From an uncultured Desulfobacteraceae bacterium (GTDB lineage Bacteria; Desulfobacterota; Desulfobacteria; Desulfobacterales; UBA5852), in the NCBI GenBank assembly GCA_913060875.1, contig CAJXSL010000006.1, positions 186,001 to 250,000 on the forward strand: a DNA stretch of 64,000 bases, given 5' to 3'. Under the pieces are notes generated by a model. That model made no database searches, was not told the origin of the DNA, and was given only the letters and a program-made list of their open reading frames with translations. The position numbers and the translations under genes were made by a program. Shown here in pieces: positions 1-9,065 of this stretch; within the stretch, counting starts at the first letter, position 1, and every line of letters begins with the position of its first letter.

Positions 1-1278
1 GCCGTCGTTGATCTTGGCCAGGCTGTTGGCCGCGTCGTTTTGAAAATACCGTCGCGTAACCAGGGGGCCGCGGACGATAATTTCGCCAATGTCGCCATCC
101 TTCACCAGCAGCTCCTCCGACCAGGTTCGGATGGGCTCGTCGGATATGCGGATGATGCGGATATCGGTGTCGCCGATGGGGCGCCCGACGCACATGCCGT
201 AGCCCTTTTCGCTGAGCGTCCGCGTATCGTTCAGGATTTCATGGCTGCCCATGGAAACGATGGGAACGGCTTCCGTGGCGCCATAGGGCGTATGAATCTC
301 GCTGGCATCATCCAGCATGGCGGCGAACTGTTCCATATTGGCTGGTGCCACCGGGGCGCCGGCGGAAACCACCCGTCGCAGGGAGGGCAGGCGAACACGA
401 CGTTTCTGGCCGAAGGCACCGACCCGGTTGAGCAGTGCCGGCGAAGCGAACATGTTGGTGACACCGTGATTCAGGATGGGGGTGATGATGTTTTCCGGGT
501 TCACATGGGCCGGTTTGCGCGGATCCATATCCGGAATTACGGCGGTCATGCCCAGGGCCGGGTCGAAAAGGGCGAAGAGGGGGAAGGTCGGTAAATCGAT
601 TTCATCATCGGCAATCGTGAAATGCGACTGGATTTGTCGAATCTGGGCGTCGAAATTGCCATGGGTGTAGACCACGCCCTTGGCCGGTCCGGTGCTTCCG
701 GTGGTAAAGAGGATCGCGGCGGTTTCATCCCGGGTGGTGGCGGCCAATTCATATTCCTTCCAGGGACGAGTGTACAATTTGGCCAGGGAGGCGCCGCCCC
801 AGAAGAGTTTCGGGCCCACGGTGACCGGGATGAGCACCGAACGGAAGTAGCGGGGGAAAAATGCCCGCAGGATGTGGGCCAGGGGAATACCGATGAAAGC
901 CTCCGGGGCTGTGGACGCCAGACAGGCCAGCATACGGCGGATGCCCATGCCGGGATCCACCACGACGGGGACAGCGCCGCACTTGAACATGGCAAAGATC
1001 AGAACGAAAAATTCAATCCCGGGTTTGACCATGAGGACGGTTTTCGTGCCCTGCTGGATGCCGATGGAGCCCAGTCCGGCTGCAAGACAGTCGGATTCAC
1101 GATCGAGCTGTTCGAAGGTCAGGTGGGCATAGGTAACCCGGCCAAATCGATCCCGGCCGCTCGGGTTGACCACCGCCCGTTTATAGGGCATGCGCCGGGC
1201 CGTATCCCGGAGACGATAAGCGATGTTGACAACGGGTTTGCTGGTCGAGGCGTTTTTTGTTCCCATGGTGAAGTCCAC
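1..1278 (-). CDS. oleC: OleC, beta-lactone synthetase (AMP-dependent), 3' end outside window
   Basis: Member of the acyl-adenylate-forming superfamily. In the Ole pathway it uses ATP to close a 2-alkyl-3-hydroxyalkanoate into a beta-lactone. The translated frame is open from the left edge to its start (about 426 codons; OleC is usually near 550, so the C-terminal part is missing). Visible motifs are the adenylate P-loop FTTGSTGPAKG near residue 180 and TPYGATEAVP near residue 305. Start: GTG at 1278 has AGGAAG 5-6 bases upstream, overlapping the oleB stop; the in-frame ATG at 1266 is the alternative. It is the last visible gene of pfaC-oleA-oleB-oleC. A generic acyl-CoA ligase is possible on sequence alone, but the order oleA-oleB-oleC makes OleC the best call. 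OleD, the reductase, may lie beyond the left edge. Confidence 0.88.
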   Translation of the reverse strand, partial: MDFTMGTKNASTSKPVVNIAYRLRDTARRMPYKRAVVNPSGRDRFGRVTYAHLTFEQLDRESDCLAAGLGSIGIQQGTKTVLMVKPGIEFFVLIFAMFKCGAVPVVVDPGMGIRRMLACLASTAPEAFIGIPLAHILRAFFPRYFRSVLIPVTVGPKLFWGGASLAKLYTRPWKEYELAATTRDETAAILFTTGSTGPAKGVVYTHGNFDAQIRQIQSHFTIADDEIDLPTFPLFALFDPALGMTAVIPDMDPRKPAHVNPENIITPILNHGVTNMFASPALLNRVGAFGQKRRVRLPSLRRVVSAGAPVAPANMEQFAAMLDDASEIHTPYGATEAVPIVSMGSHEILNDTRTLSEKGYGMCVGRPIGDTDIRIIRISDEPIRTWSEELLVKDGDIGEIIVRGPLVTRRYFQNDAANSLAKINDG

Positions 1279-1287
1279 GTATTCTTC

Positions 1288-2214
1288 CTATCCGATGGGG
1301 TTGCGATGGAGAAAATCGCGAATCGTTCGGCTCACGGCGTCGGGTTCATCTTCCAGAAGGTAATGGCCGGCTTGTTCATAGAGATGGGCTTCCGCCTCGG
1401 GGAAGCGCCGCTGCCATTCCCTAAAATAATCGATGTCGAACACGAAGTCATGCCGGCCCCAGCAGATGAGCAGGGGAAGGTTGCGCAGACGATGCAGGTT
1501 GTCGTCCACGAACCGGACCAGATCGTAACTGGGATCTTTTTTTGAAAGCGGGATATCCTGAACGAATCGAAGGGTTGCCAGGCGGTTGCGAGGGCGGTTG
1601 TAAGGTGCTACCAGTGCCCGGCGGACATCGGATGTCAACCGGCGATGGGGACACATGACAAGGGCCGCCCGGGCAAAAAGGTTCAGCCCCAGAACCGCCG
1701 GCTCGGCAAACCGCCGAAAATTTCGTATTAGCCGCAACCGCAAGGGGATCGGTTTTCCGGCCGGTGGCAGAAATCCGCTGGTATTGGTCACGACGATGCG
1801 CCGGATGTTCGGCAGGTGCTGCAGAGCAAAGGCCAAACCGATCATTCCCCCCCAGTCGTGGACAATCAGTGTCAGGGGCGTGTCGGGCACCACCGTGGCC
1901 ACAAGATGTTCCAGGTCGGCTACGCGATCTTCCAGGCGGAAGCCATAGGCGTCCGCCCTGGGCTTGGACGACAGGCCGCAGCCGATATGGTCGGGCGCAA
2001 TAACCCGGTAGCGCGGTGCGAGATCGGTGATCAGACGGCGAAAATAAAAGGACCAGGTGGGGTTGCCGTGCACCAGGAGGACCGGATCCCCTTCGCCCTC
2101 GTCGATATAGTGGCAGCGGTGGCCATTGATGGGCAGGAAGTGCGACTGGAAGGGGTAGAGATGCCGGTAGGGAAATTTCATGGTCAGGTTTTTAGCGCGC
2201 TCCTTGATATCCAT
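1288..2214 (-). CDS. oleB: OleB, alpha/beta-hydrolase beta-lactone decarboxylase
   Basis: 308 aa, haloalkane-dehalogenase-like alpha/beta hydrolase. OleB proteins remove CO2 from the beta-lactone made by OleC, giving a cis-olefin. Motifs: HGNPTW (residues 49-54, oxyanion and halide-type site), nucleophile Asp120 in VHDWGG (an Asp rather than Ser, as in dehalogenases and OleB), and His284 in the C-terminal AGHYLLEDEP segment. The ATG directly abuts the oleA stop (TAA then ATG), so translation is probably coupled. By sequence alone it could be annotated as a haloalkane dehalogenase; the neighbours OleA and OleC decide for OleB. Confidence 0.88.
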   Translation of the reverse strand: MDIKERAKNLTMKFPYRHLYPFQSHFLPINGHRCHYIDEGEGDPVLLVHGNPTWSFYFRRLITDLAPRYRVIAPDHIGCGLSSKPRADAYGFRLEDRVADLEHLVATVVPDTPLTLIVHDWGGMIGLAFALQHLPNIRRIVVTNTSGFLPPAGKPIPLRLRLIRNFRRFAEPAVLGLNLFARAALVMCPHRRLTSDVRRALVAPYNRPRNRLATLRFVQDIPLSKKDPSYDLVRFVDDNLHRLRNLPLLICWGRHDFVFDIDYFREWQRRFPEAEAHLYEQAGHYLLEDEPDAVSRTIRDFLHRNPIG

Positions 2215-3255
2215 TTACCACTCGATGCCGAGCATCAAACAATTCAGGCCGCTGCCGATGCCGAGAAATCCGACATGGTCGTCCGGTGCCAGAAATCCCC
2301 GTTCGTCGGCAATCGCCGCGGTCACGATCAACGACACCGTGCCGATGTTGCCCAGGTAGCGAAACGTTGTAAAATCGCGGTCCGCCGGCATGCCGATGGC
2401 GTTGAGGATGGCCTGCTGATGGGACGACCCCACTTGATGGCAGATGATTTTATCGGGCAGGTCGCCGCTCCAGCCCATTTCCTGCTGAAAAGCCCGGAAG
2501 GTTTCCATCCCCAGTTGAACGCCGTTCTGCAGGACCCCCACGGAATCCGTGTTCATGACATGGGGTGCGCTGGCCGGGATACCCGTGTCCGGGCCCCAGG
2601 TACAGAGGCGGTGGTGGCGGACGGCGTTTTTCACCATGCCGCCCCGCAGGGGGTGGCCTTCATGGCCGAAGGAGCCGTCGGACAACACCACGGCCGCAGC
2701 ACCGGATCCGCCGGTCAGGGTTGCCACGCAATGTTTGAAAATGTCCATGTCCCGGGCCTGCAGCATACGGTCGATGGTGGCGTCCACGATCTGGCGGCAG
2801 GATTCACAGGCCACCACCAGTCCCGCCCGGATTTGGCCCAACTCGATGGCGTTGGCCACCTGGAACATACCGTTCAGGATACCGATGCAGGCATTGGAGA
2901 TGTCGAAGATCTGCGCCCTGGGGCCGACCCCCAGACCGTCGGCCACGGCACAGGCGGTGGCCGGTTCAAGATTCTCCCGGCAGACGGCGCCGTAGATCAG
3001 CATGCCGATTTGATCGGGGGGAATGCCGGCCCGATCGATGGCTTTCCGGCCGGCCCGGATGGCGCCCTCGGAAAGCCTGAAATCCGGATCCCAATAGCGG
3101 CTTTCTTCAATGCCGGTGAGCTGGGTCAGTTGCCCCGGTTTCAGGTGCAGCTGTTCATATAAGGGGGCCAGTCGGCTTTCCAGATCTTCGGCGGTCACCA
3201 CGTTGGGCGCCAGCTCGTAGCCGATGGATTCGATGATCACGTTGCGGTAACGCAT
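2215..3255 (-). CDS. oleA: OleA, thiolase-fold head-to-head acyl condensing enzyme
   Basis: 346 aa, thiolase superfamily (KAS III-like). OleA condenses two long-chain acyl thioesters by a non-decarboxylative Claisen reaction to a 2-alkyl-3-ketoacid. The catalytic residues are recognisable: Cys123 in FDISNACIG, His273 in HQVGSSH, Asn303 in GNIG, and Glu97 in the ENLEP segment, which matches the Glu that OleA presents across the dimer and that FabH lacks. The C-terminal GIGSGLNC motif is also OleA-like. It starts 6 bases after the pfaC stop, so it is translated from the same message. FabH-type 3-oxoacyl-ACP synthase III is the alternative, but the Glu97 context and the following oleB and oleC argue against it. 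Confidence 0.9.
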   Translation of the reverse strand: MRYRNVIIESIGYELAPNVVTAEDLESRLAPLYEQLHLKPGQLTQLTGIEESRYWDPDFRLSEGAIRAGRKAIDRAGIPPDQIGMLIYGAVCRENLEPATACAVADGLGVGPRAQIFDISNACIGILNGMFQVANAIELGQIRAGLVVACESCRQIVDATIDRMLQARDMDIFKHCVATLTGGSGAAAVVLSDGSFGHEGHPLRGGMVKNAVRHHRLCTWGPDTGIPASAPHVMNTDSVGVLQNGVQLGMETFRAFQQEMGWSGDLPDKIICHQVGSSHQQAILNAIGMPADRDFTTFRYLGNIGTVSLIVTAAIADERGFLAPDDHVGFLGIGSGLNCLMLGIEW

Positions 3256-3261
3256 GGCAGG

Positions 3262-6200
3262 TCAATCTTTCCAATTGTCATGGCGGTCCTGCGGCATCAT
3301 GCACAGGCCAAAATCTTGCATTTTATATATGTAAAGACCGTCGCATTTCAAGTAGCCATCCGCCTTGAGCATGGGGTAAGGATGATCGTGCCGTTCGGTC
3401 ACGACTGCTTCGACCTCCACGCGGTTGTTGGTCGGCAGAATTTGCCCCCGGTAGCGCCAGACATGGGATTCGGGAGCCAGAAGCGCCATCGCATGGGTTG
3501 AGACATGATCAGGCCAGAACGCACCGGCGGCATAGCGCAACAGCTGGACAAAGGATTCGATGCCGAGGGACCCAGGGCAGACGGGGTCCTGGTAAAAATG
3601 CGCCTTGAAAAACCATTCCTCCGGGTCGATCATTTTAACGCCGTTCACGTATCCCATGCCGTGGGGGCCGCCCTGCGGATCGAAGTGCTCAATTCGGTCG
3701 ATCATGCGCAGGGCCCGGGAGGGCATGACCATGGTGCTGGCAGGCAGGCTGCGGGAATCTTCGGGCGTCAGCGGCGTTGTGTCTTCGAAAATCGTTGCCG
3801 GGTCGGCGGCCGGATGGGACGGTTGTATATCCGTGTCCGGACGGTCGCTGTCCGGCAAACCGACCTGGTGGGCCAGCGCTTCCGGTGTAAAAAAACCGAA
3901 GGATGTCTGCCCTTCGTACCGGATGTGCCCGGCCTGGTGGACTTCGAAAGCGTAGTGTTCGATCAGCATATCGCCGGCGGCGCTGAATTGCAGCAGGCGG
4001 GCGCGGGTTTTTACCGGACCGGCATTGCTGCGCACATTGCCATGCAGGGTGGCCTCACCATCCAGGTTGCGAAAATGGAGATCTTTTTCGCTTTTGAGCG
4101 CCGAGCCCATATAAGCTGCCAGAAATCCACAGGCCTGAAGGGCGATTTCCATCAGAATGCAGATGGGCATGAACGGGGCGCCATTGCCGCGAAAATACCA
4201 TGCTTCCGGATGGAGATCACATTCGGTTTCCACCCACCCGTCGGGTTCCAGCTTCCAGGGCGGCGGTTCGATGGAAGTGACGCGATCGATAAAGGCATAG
4301 GGCGGTCTTGGCAGTCGGGCGATAAACCGGTCTTTATCGAAGGGGCGGTAGAGCGTACCGAAGGCTTTGGACGGCCGGCCGGTGGCAAATTCAAGTAATT
4401 TGTCCCGGGTGAAAGCAATTGTTTCGGAAGCGGACGAAGTTGTTTCACTGATGTGGCTTCGATCTTTGCGGCGCTGCTCTTTCCAGAAGGCTTCCAGGCC
4501 CGGGCGGTCCATTCCCGTCATTTTCATGGTCATGCCCCGAAACATGACAATGCGGTGGCCGTCGGCATACATGTGGGCATCGGCAAGGGCATAGGGCTCG
4601 GGTCCAAACCCGATTTCACAGATTTCAACTTCGTAGACCACTTTGGTCGTTTGGGCTGTGACCGGGCCACGGCACTTCAGGATCGCCTGTCGTCCGACCA
4701 CCGGTTCGAAAACCACCTCCGGTCGATCGCTGATCCAGCCTATACGCTGGAGATAAATTCTCAATGTGTGGGCGCAGCATTCATACATCAGCGTTCCCGG
4801 CATCACCATGTCATCGACGAAATGGCAGGTCAGGAACCAGTCGTCCGGATGGATGTCGGCTTCCGCCCGGATCATGCCGATGCCATACCGCCCGCCGGCG
4901 GGATCCAATGTCAGGACGCGATGGATCAGAGCCATACGGCCGCCGGGCAGGCGTTGGCCTTCCGGCAAGCGAAAGGCCGGAAAAGGAGCGCCGAAACAGG
5001 CCTCCAGATCACCCTGACGCAGGGCCGCCAACGCGGATGCATCGTAGGATGCCACCATCATGGGAACCGGAGGGCGCCAGTCGTCCGGGATGATGCCCGA
5101 CTGGGGTTTGATGTCGTCTCCGGTGAGAATGATGCCGCCTGAGTTGCGTACTTCATCCTCGGTAAAAAAACCGGCGCAGCCGTTGCGCATGGTAATCAGC
5201 GGCTGGCCGTCGATGGTACCGTCGAAGCGGAAGAAAAACATCCAGGTAGCACCCTGACGGATGAATTTTTCGATTTCGATTTCGTACCGAATGACATCGC
5301 CCGGGCGCGGCAGGCCGCGATGAAAAGTAACGGTGGCATCCAGCAGACGATAGGTGCGTTTACCTTTGACCTCCAGATCGATGCCGAGATAGGCGGAGAG
5401 GAAAAGATCGGCCTGGCCGGCTTCCACGGAGATGCAGACCGGCGCGCGGTCGCCGTCAAGATACCAGGCGCCCGGCTGAACGTCGTGTTCGGTGACCAGA
5501 CGACCGGGTCCCAGAACGCCTTTTTCGCCTTCAACACTCAGAATGCGATCCACCAGCATGAGGGGCTCATCAGGCAGGCGCACCCGGGCAGGATAGCGAT
5601 CCACCGCCGCAAATGCCGGTCCAAGCACCTTGGCCACCGACCCCACCGCGAACTCCATGCACATGTCGCGATCAAAGGCCACCGGTTGGGGCGCCGTGGG
5701 GCCAGCTTCCGGTATCGGGGCAACGGGTGACGGCGCTGCCAGCAGACCTTCCGTATGGGCCTGCTGAACGAGACGGGCCTGTAATTCCACCGATCGGGCA
5801 TATTGACGGCCAAGATCTTCCGACAAGGACAGAAACCGCTGGTGGGCATCGGTGGTGGCGGCCATGTTAGCGGTCAGATCGGTTAGCATGCCCCGGGTAT
5901 GCTCGGCAAACAGGGCTTGGGCGGAATTGGCGTCGGCAGGCATGTTTTCCCCTGTAGGGGTGTGTGCTTGGGCCACGATAGCGCTTTTTCCCGGACGGGT
6001 GGCAGGATGGCCATTTCCGTTCGGTTGCGGTGGCGTAAGGGCCATTCCGCCGCAATTGATGGCAACCGGATGCGCCTTACGCCGGGATGTCTCCTTTTTC
6101 TGCGTCATGGACGGCCGGTCATAGCGTGCGTTTTTCGGGGTTTCCTCAAGGACAACCGACAGCGCATGGCCTTCGTTGCTGATGGCATGCACGCATGCCC

Positions 6201-8925
6201 GGCGGGGTGTATCGACCCGACCGGCCGGCCAGGAAACCGGGTGGGGAGGAAGATGAAATTGATCGGGAACGCTGACTTGGTCCGGGGCCGTGCTGTAGCG
6301 AGGCAAAGATGGGATGGTCCGGCGGTGGAGGCAAAGGGCCGTTTTGACCAGACCGGCAAGACCTGCGGCAGCGCCGGTATGGCCCAGGCTGTCCTGGGCA
6401 CTGCCGATGGCCGGAGGAGCAGTCCGCTGTTCGAAAAGGGAAAGAAAGGTCTGGTATTCGGCCCGCTTATCGGTCGGATCATCGCTGCCACTGGTTTCCA
6501 GATAACCAATGCTCTCCGGCGGGAGGCCGGCATCCGTGAAGGCAGTGGTTAGCGCCCGCTTACAGACGGCTGTTCGGTGGTCTTTTTGGAAAGGCTTCCC
6601 CTGTCGGGCACTCCCAAATCCGCGAATTACGGCGTAGATCCGATCGTTGTCCCGGCGGGCATCGGCCAGGCGTTTGAGAATGACGGCAGCGCTGCCTTCC
6701 CCTGGCAGAGAACCGTCGAAGCGTCGATCCGGGGTGTGGGAGGCGGTGTCCCCGGCCAAGGCCTTCAAATGGTGGGTTTTGATCAATCGCCGCAGGTCAC
6801 CGGGAAGATCGATGGCCCCCACCAGCATCTGGTCGACTTCATGGCGGCGCAACATGCGGGCGGCGATGGAAAGGGCCTGCAAACCGGAAACCGCATCGGC
6901 AGACACGACGAAACTGGGGCCTCCGAAATGGAATTCCCGGGCGATGCGGCTGGCAATCAGGCTGCCCAGGGACCCCAGTGTGCGGGTGTGGGTCAGGGGA
7001 GGAGAGGCCATATCGGCCAGGGCGACAGCCCAGGCCGCGATCTGCTTTGGGGAGAGTCCCAAGGCGTAACGGGTATTCCACTCTTCGGCCACAAGGTGCG
7101 TATCCCAGCGGAGATGAAAATTGGTGTCCTCCAGATCGAACTCCATACCGATAACGCATCCCATGCGGGCGGGGTCCATTTCCGGATGTTGTCCGGCATC
7201 GGCTATGGCGCCCTGAGCCACTTTGAGCATCAGCAGGTGCTGGGGCAGGATATCGGGGATCTCCTTGGGCGGAATGCGGAAATCGGCCAGATCGATTTGG
7301 AATTCCTCCAGGAAGCCACCGACCGGCGGTTTCTCTCGCTGGAGACAGTGCTGCAAAATTTCGTCGCAGAGTTTCCAGCGATGGCGGGATGGCGGCCGGA
7401 AGGCGGGCTGTCCGCTGAAGGTGGTTTCCTCGAACGACGCCAGGTCTTGGGCCAGTCCAAAAATGGCCTCCATGCCGACCACGGCGACCGAATCGTCAAT
7501 GGGTTGGGCGGCTTCGGCAATGACCGCGGGCGCGGGCTGCGACGCGGTGGTGGACGCTTCGGGAGAAGGTCGCCATTCCTCCACCAGCACGTGGGCGTTG
7601 ATGCCGCCGAAACCAAAGGCGCTGACAGCGGCCCGGCGGGGGATATCGACCCCGCGTGACGGCCAGGGGGCTGAAGTGGTTTGGACATGAAACGGGCTTC
7701 CTGGCAACGGGCTGCCGGGAGCGGGCGCCTGATAGTTGAGAGACGGGGGCAGGGTTTGATGCTGGAGGCCCAGCAATACTTTGATGAGACCGGCCGCTCC
7801 GGCCGCCGTGAGCAGATGGCCGATCATGGACTTGACGGACCCGATGGCACATTGCCCCGGGTCCCAGCCGTCCGGCCCCCAGAGGTCCGTCAGGCTTTGG
7901 AGTTCGGTGGCATCGCCCACCGGGGTGGCGGCGCCATGGCATTCGATCAGATCGATATCTGTCGGCTGCCAGCCGGCGGTGGCGTAAGCTGCCCGCATGG
8001 CCCGCACCTGGCCTTCGGCATCCGGTGCCAGAAGATTGCCGCGCTGGTCGTTGGAAACACCTGTTGCGCGGATCAGCGCATAGATTCGGTCGCCATGCTC
8101 TAGAGCGTTTTCCAGGCGTTTCAGGACCACCACACCGCATCCTTCCCCCACCACGAGTCCGTCGGCCGACTTGTCGAAGGGGGCACACCTCCCGGAATGC
8201 GACAGGGCTTGGAGCTGCGTGAAACCGATCTGGGTGTAGAGCGTATCCGGGCGGGCCACCCCGCCAGCCAATACGGCATCCGTCTTTCCGGCCTGCAGAG
8301 CATCGCAGGCCAGCTTGACGGCAAAAAGGGATGAGGCGCAGGCGGCGTCCAGTGTAAGTGTGCTGCCACCGATACCGAGGGCAGCAGCCAGAAGCGAAGC
8401 CGGAAAAGAAGTGACACCGCTGGCCATGGCATCCTGAAACGAAAGTTTAACGGAATGACGGTAGGATGCCGCCGGGAATAGTTTTTTTTCGGCGGCCGGC
8501 CGGAGCACTTTCCGTGTCAGGCGCGAGGCTGATTCGGTTGGCAGGGCGATGGCGGCCAGGACCACATCCACTCGCTCCGGGTCAACCGGGGCGTATTGGC
8601 AATCGTGCCAGGCCGACCGACCGGCGGCCAGAACCAGATGATGCATGGGATCCAGCCCGGCCATGATTTCGGGTGGAAAGGGACCGTCTTCCGTATAGAA
8701 AGGAAGGTCATGGATAAGGCCGGCATTCAGGGAACGCGCTTTGTCCGGCTCGCCGGCCGCGGAATAGACCCGGTCGCGGGACACCGGCCAGCGTTCCGAC
8801 GGTATCGGCACGATGGCACTCCGGCCATGACGGATGTTTTGCCAGAATGTCGGGAGATCCGGCGCTCCGGGAAAGATGCCGCCGATGCCGACAATGGCGA
8901 TGGGGGTGTTTTGCTGGTGATCCAT
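3262..8925 (-). CDS. pfaC: PfaC-type PUFA synthase subunit (KS-CLF-tandem FabA-like dehydratases)
   Basis: 1887 aa from ATG at 8925 (the frame is open to 9006, but homology begins at MDHQQNTPIAIVG and AGGA precedes this ATG). Domains: ketosynthase, residues about 7-460, with Cys197 (DAACASS), His330 and His370; a second KS-like domain, about 490-930, in which the active-site Cys is replaced (SADAVSG), so a chain-length factor; a Pro/Ala-rich linker; then four hot-dog modules, about 1090-1885, that pair into two FabA-like dehydratases. Dehydratase histidines are in CHFVDDMVMPGTL and AHFYQDPVCPGSL. This is PfaC architecture. There is no C-terminal acyltransferase, unlike the myxobacterial Pfa3 type. 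The KS His motif reads HGAATPVGD rather than HGTGT. First gene of the pfaC-oleABC group. Confidence 0.92.
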   Translation of the reverse strand: MDHQQNTPIAIVGIGGIFPGAPDLPTFWQNIRHGRSAIVPIPSERWPVSRDRVYSAAGEPDKARSLNAGLIHDLPFYTEDGPFPPEIMAGLDPMHHLVLAAGRSAWHDCQYAPVDPERVDVVLAAIALPTESASRLTRKVLRPAAEKKLFPAASYRHSVKLSFQDAMASGVTSFPASLLAAALGIGGSTLTLDAACASSLFAVKLACDALQAGKTDAVLAGGVARPDTLYTQIGFTQLQALSHSGRCAPFDKSADGLVVGEGCGVVVLKRLENALEHGDRIYALIRATGVSNDQRGNLLAPDAEGQVRAMRAAYATAGWQPTDIDLIECHGAATPVGDATELQSLTDLWGPDGWDPGQCAIGSVKSMIGHLLTAAGAAGLIKVLLGLQHQTLPPSLNYQAPAPGSPLPGSPFHVQTTSAPWPSRGVDIPRRAAVSAFGFGGINAHVLVEEWRPSPEASTTASQPAPAVIAEAAQPIDDSVAVVGMEAIFGLAQDLASFEETTFSGQPAFRPPSRHRWKLCDEILQHCLQREKPPVGGFLEEFQIDLADFRIPPKEIPDILPQHLLMLKVAQGAIADAGQHPEMDPARMGCVIGMEFDLEDTNFHLRWDTHLVAEEWNTRYALGLSPKQIAAWAVALADMASPPLTHTRTLGSLGSLIASRIAREFHFGGPSFVVSADAVSGLQALSIAARMLRRHEVDQMLVGAIDLPGDLRRLIKTHHLKALAGDTASHTPDRRFDGSLPGEGSAAVILKRLADARRDNDRIYAVIRGFGSARQGKPFQKDHRTAVCKRALTTAFTDAGLPPESIGYLETSGSDDPTDKRAEYQTFLSLFEQRTAPPAIGSAQDSLGHTGAAAGLAGLVKTALCLHRRTIPSLPRYSTAPDQVSVPDQFHLPPHPVSWPAGRVDTPRRACVHAISNEGHALSVVLEETPKNARYDRPSMTQKKETSRRKAHPVAINCGGMALTPPQPNGNGHPATRPGKSAIVAQAHTPTGENMPADANSAQALFAEHTRGMLTDLTANMAATTDAHQRFLSLSEDLGRQYARSVELQARLVQQAHTEGLLAAPSPVAPIPEAGPTAPQPVAFDRDMCMEFAVGSVAKVLGPAFAAVDRYPARVRLPDEPLMLVDRILSVEGEKGVLGPGRLVTEHDVQPGAWYLDGDRAPVCISVEAGQADLFLSAYLGIDLEVKGKRTYRLLDATVTFHRGLPRPGDVIRYEIEIEKFIRQGATWMFFFRFDGTIDGQPLITMRNGCAGFFTEDEVRNSGGIILTGDDIKPQSGIIPDDWRPPVPMMVASYDASALAALRQGDLEACFGAPFPAFRLPEGQRLPGGRMALIHRVLTLDPAGGRYGIGMIRAEADIHPDDWFLTCHFVDDMVMPGTLMYECCAHTLRIYLQRIGWISDRPEVVFEPVVGRQAILKCRGPVTAQTTKVVYEVEICEIGFGPEPYALADAHMYADGHRIVMFRGMTMKMTGMDRPGLEAFWKEQRRKDRSHISETTSSASETIAFTRDKLLEFATGRPSKAFGTLYRPFDKDRFIARLPRPPYAFIDRVTSIEPPPWKLEPDGWVETECDLHPEAWYFRGNGAPFMPICILMEIALQACGFLAAYMGSALKSEKDLHFRNLDGEATLHGNVRSNAGPVKTRARLLQFSAAGDMLIEHYAFEVHQAGHIRYEGQTSFGFFTPEALAHQVGLPDSDRPDTDIQPSHPAADPATIFEDTTPLTPEDSRSLPASTMVMPSRALRMIDRIEHFDPQGGPHGMGYVNGVKMIDPEEWFFKAHFYQDPVCPGSLGIESFVQLLRYAAGAFWPDHVSTHAMALLAPESHVWRYRGQILPTNNRVEVEAVVTERHDHPYPMLKADGYLKCDGLYIYKMQDFGLCMMPQDRHDNWKD

Positions 8926-9065
8926 GATTCCTATGGCCGTTACGGATAGACCGGGCCGCAACAACCCGGCGAATCGCAAAAGAGGTTGAATCCGAAACAG
9001 GTACACTTACTATCTTTGACTTGGCAGTTCAATAGGGGAATGGGTGGCCCTGGTATTCCCGGGCG
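8926..9065. other. Intergenic gap upstream of pfaC
   Basis: 140 bases between the stop of the beta-propeller gene and the chosen pfaC start. The pfaC frame stays open to 9006 without similarity. I see no strong terminator or sigma-70 promoter, so pfaC could be read through from upstream or have its own promoter here. Confidence 0.3.

Noticed and set aside
622-3162. Long plus-strand frames opposite oleC, oleB and oleA (up to 448 codons)
   Set aside because: They are antisense shadows of GC-rich coding sequence; no domain, RBS or sensible codon pattern.
2215-3255. FabH (3-oxoacyl-ACP synthase III)
   Set aside because: Glu97 region and neighbours oleB/oleC match OleA; FabH lacks that Glu.
3505-7659. 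Several plus-strand frames of 200-360 codons opposite pfaC
   Set aside because: Shadows of pfaC; residue content is Gly/His/Arg-rich without any motif.
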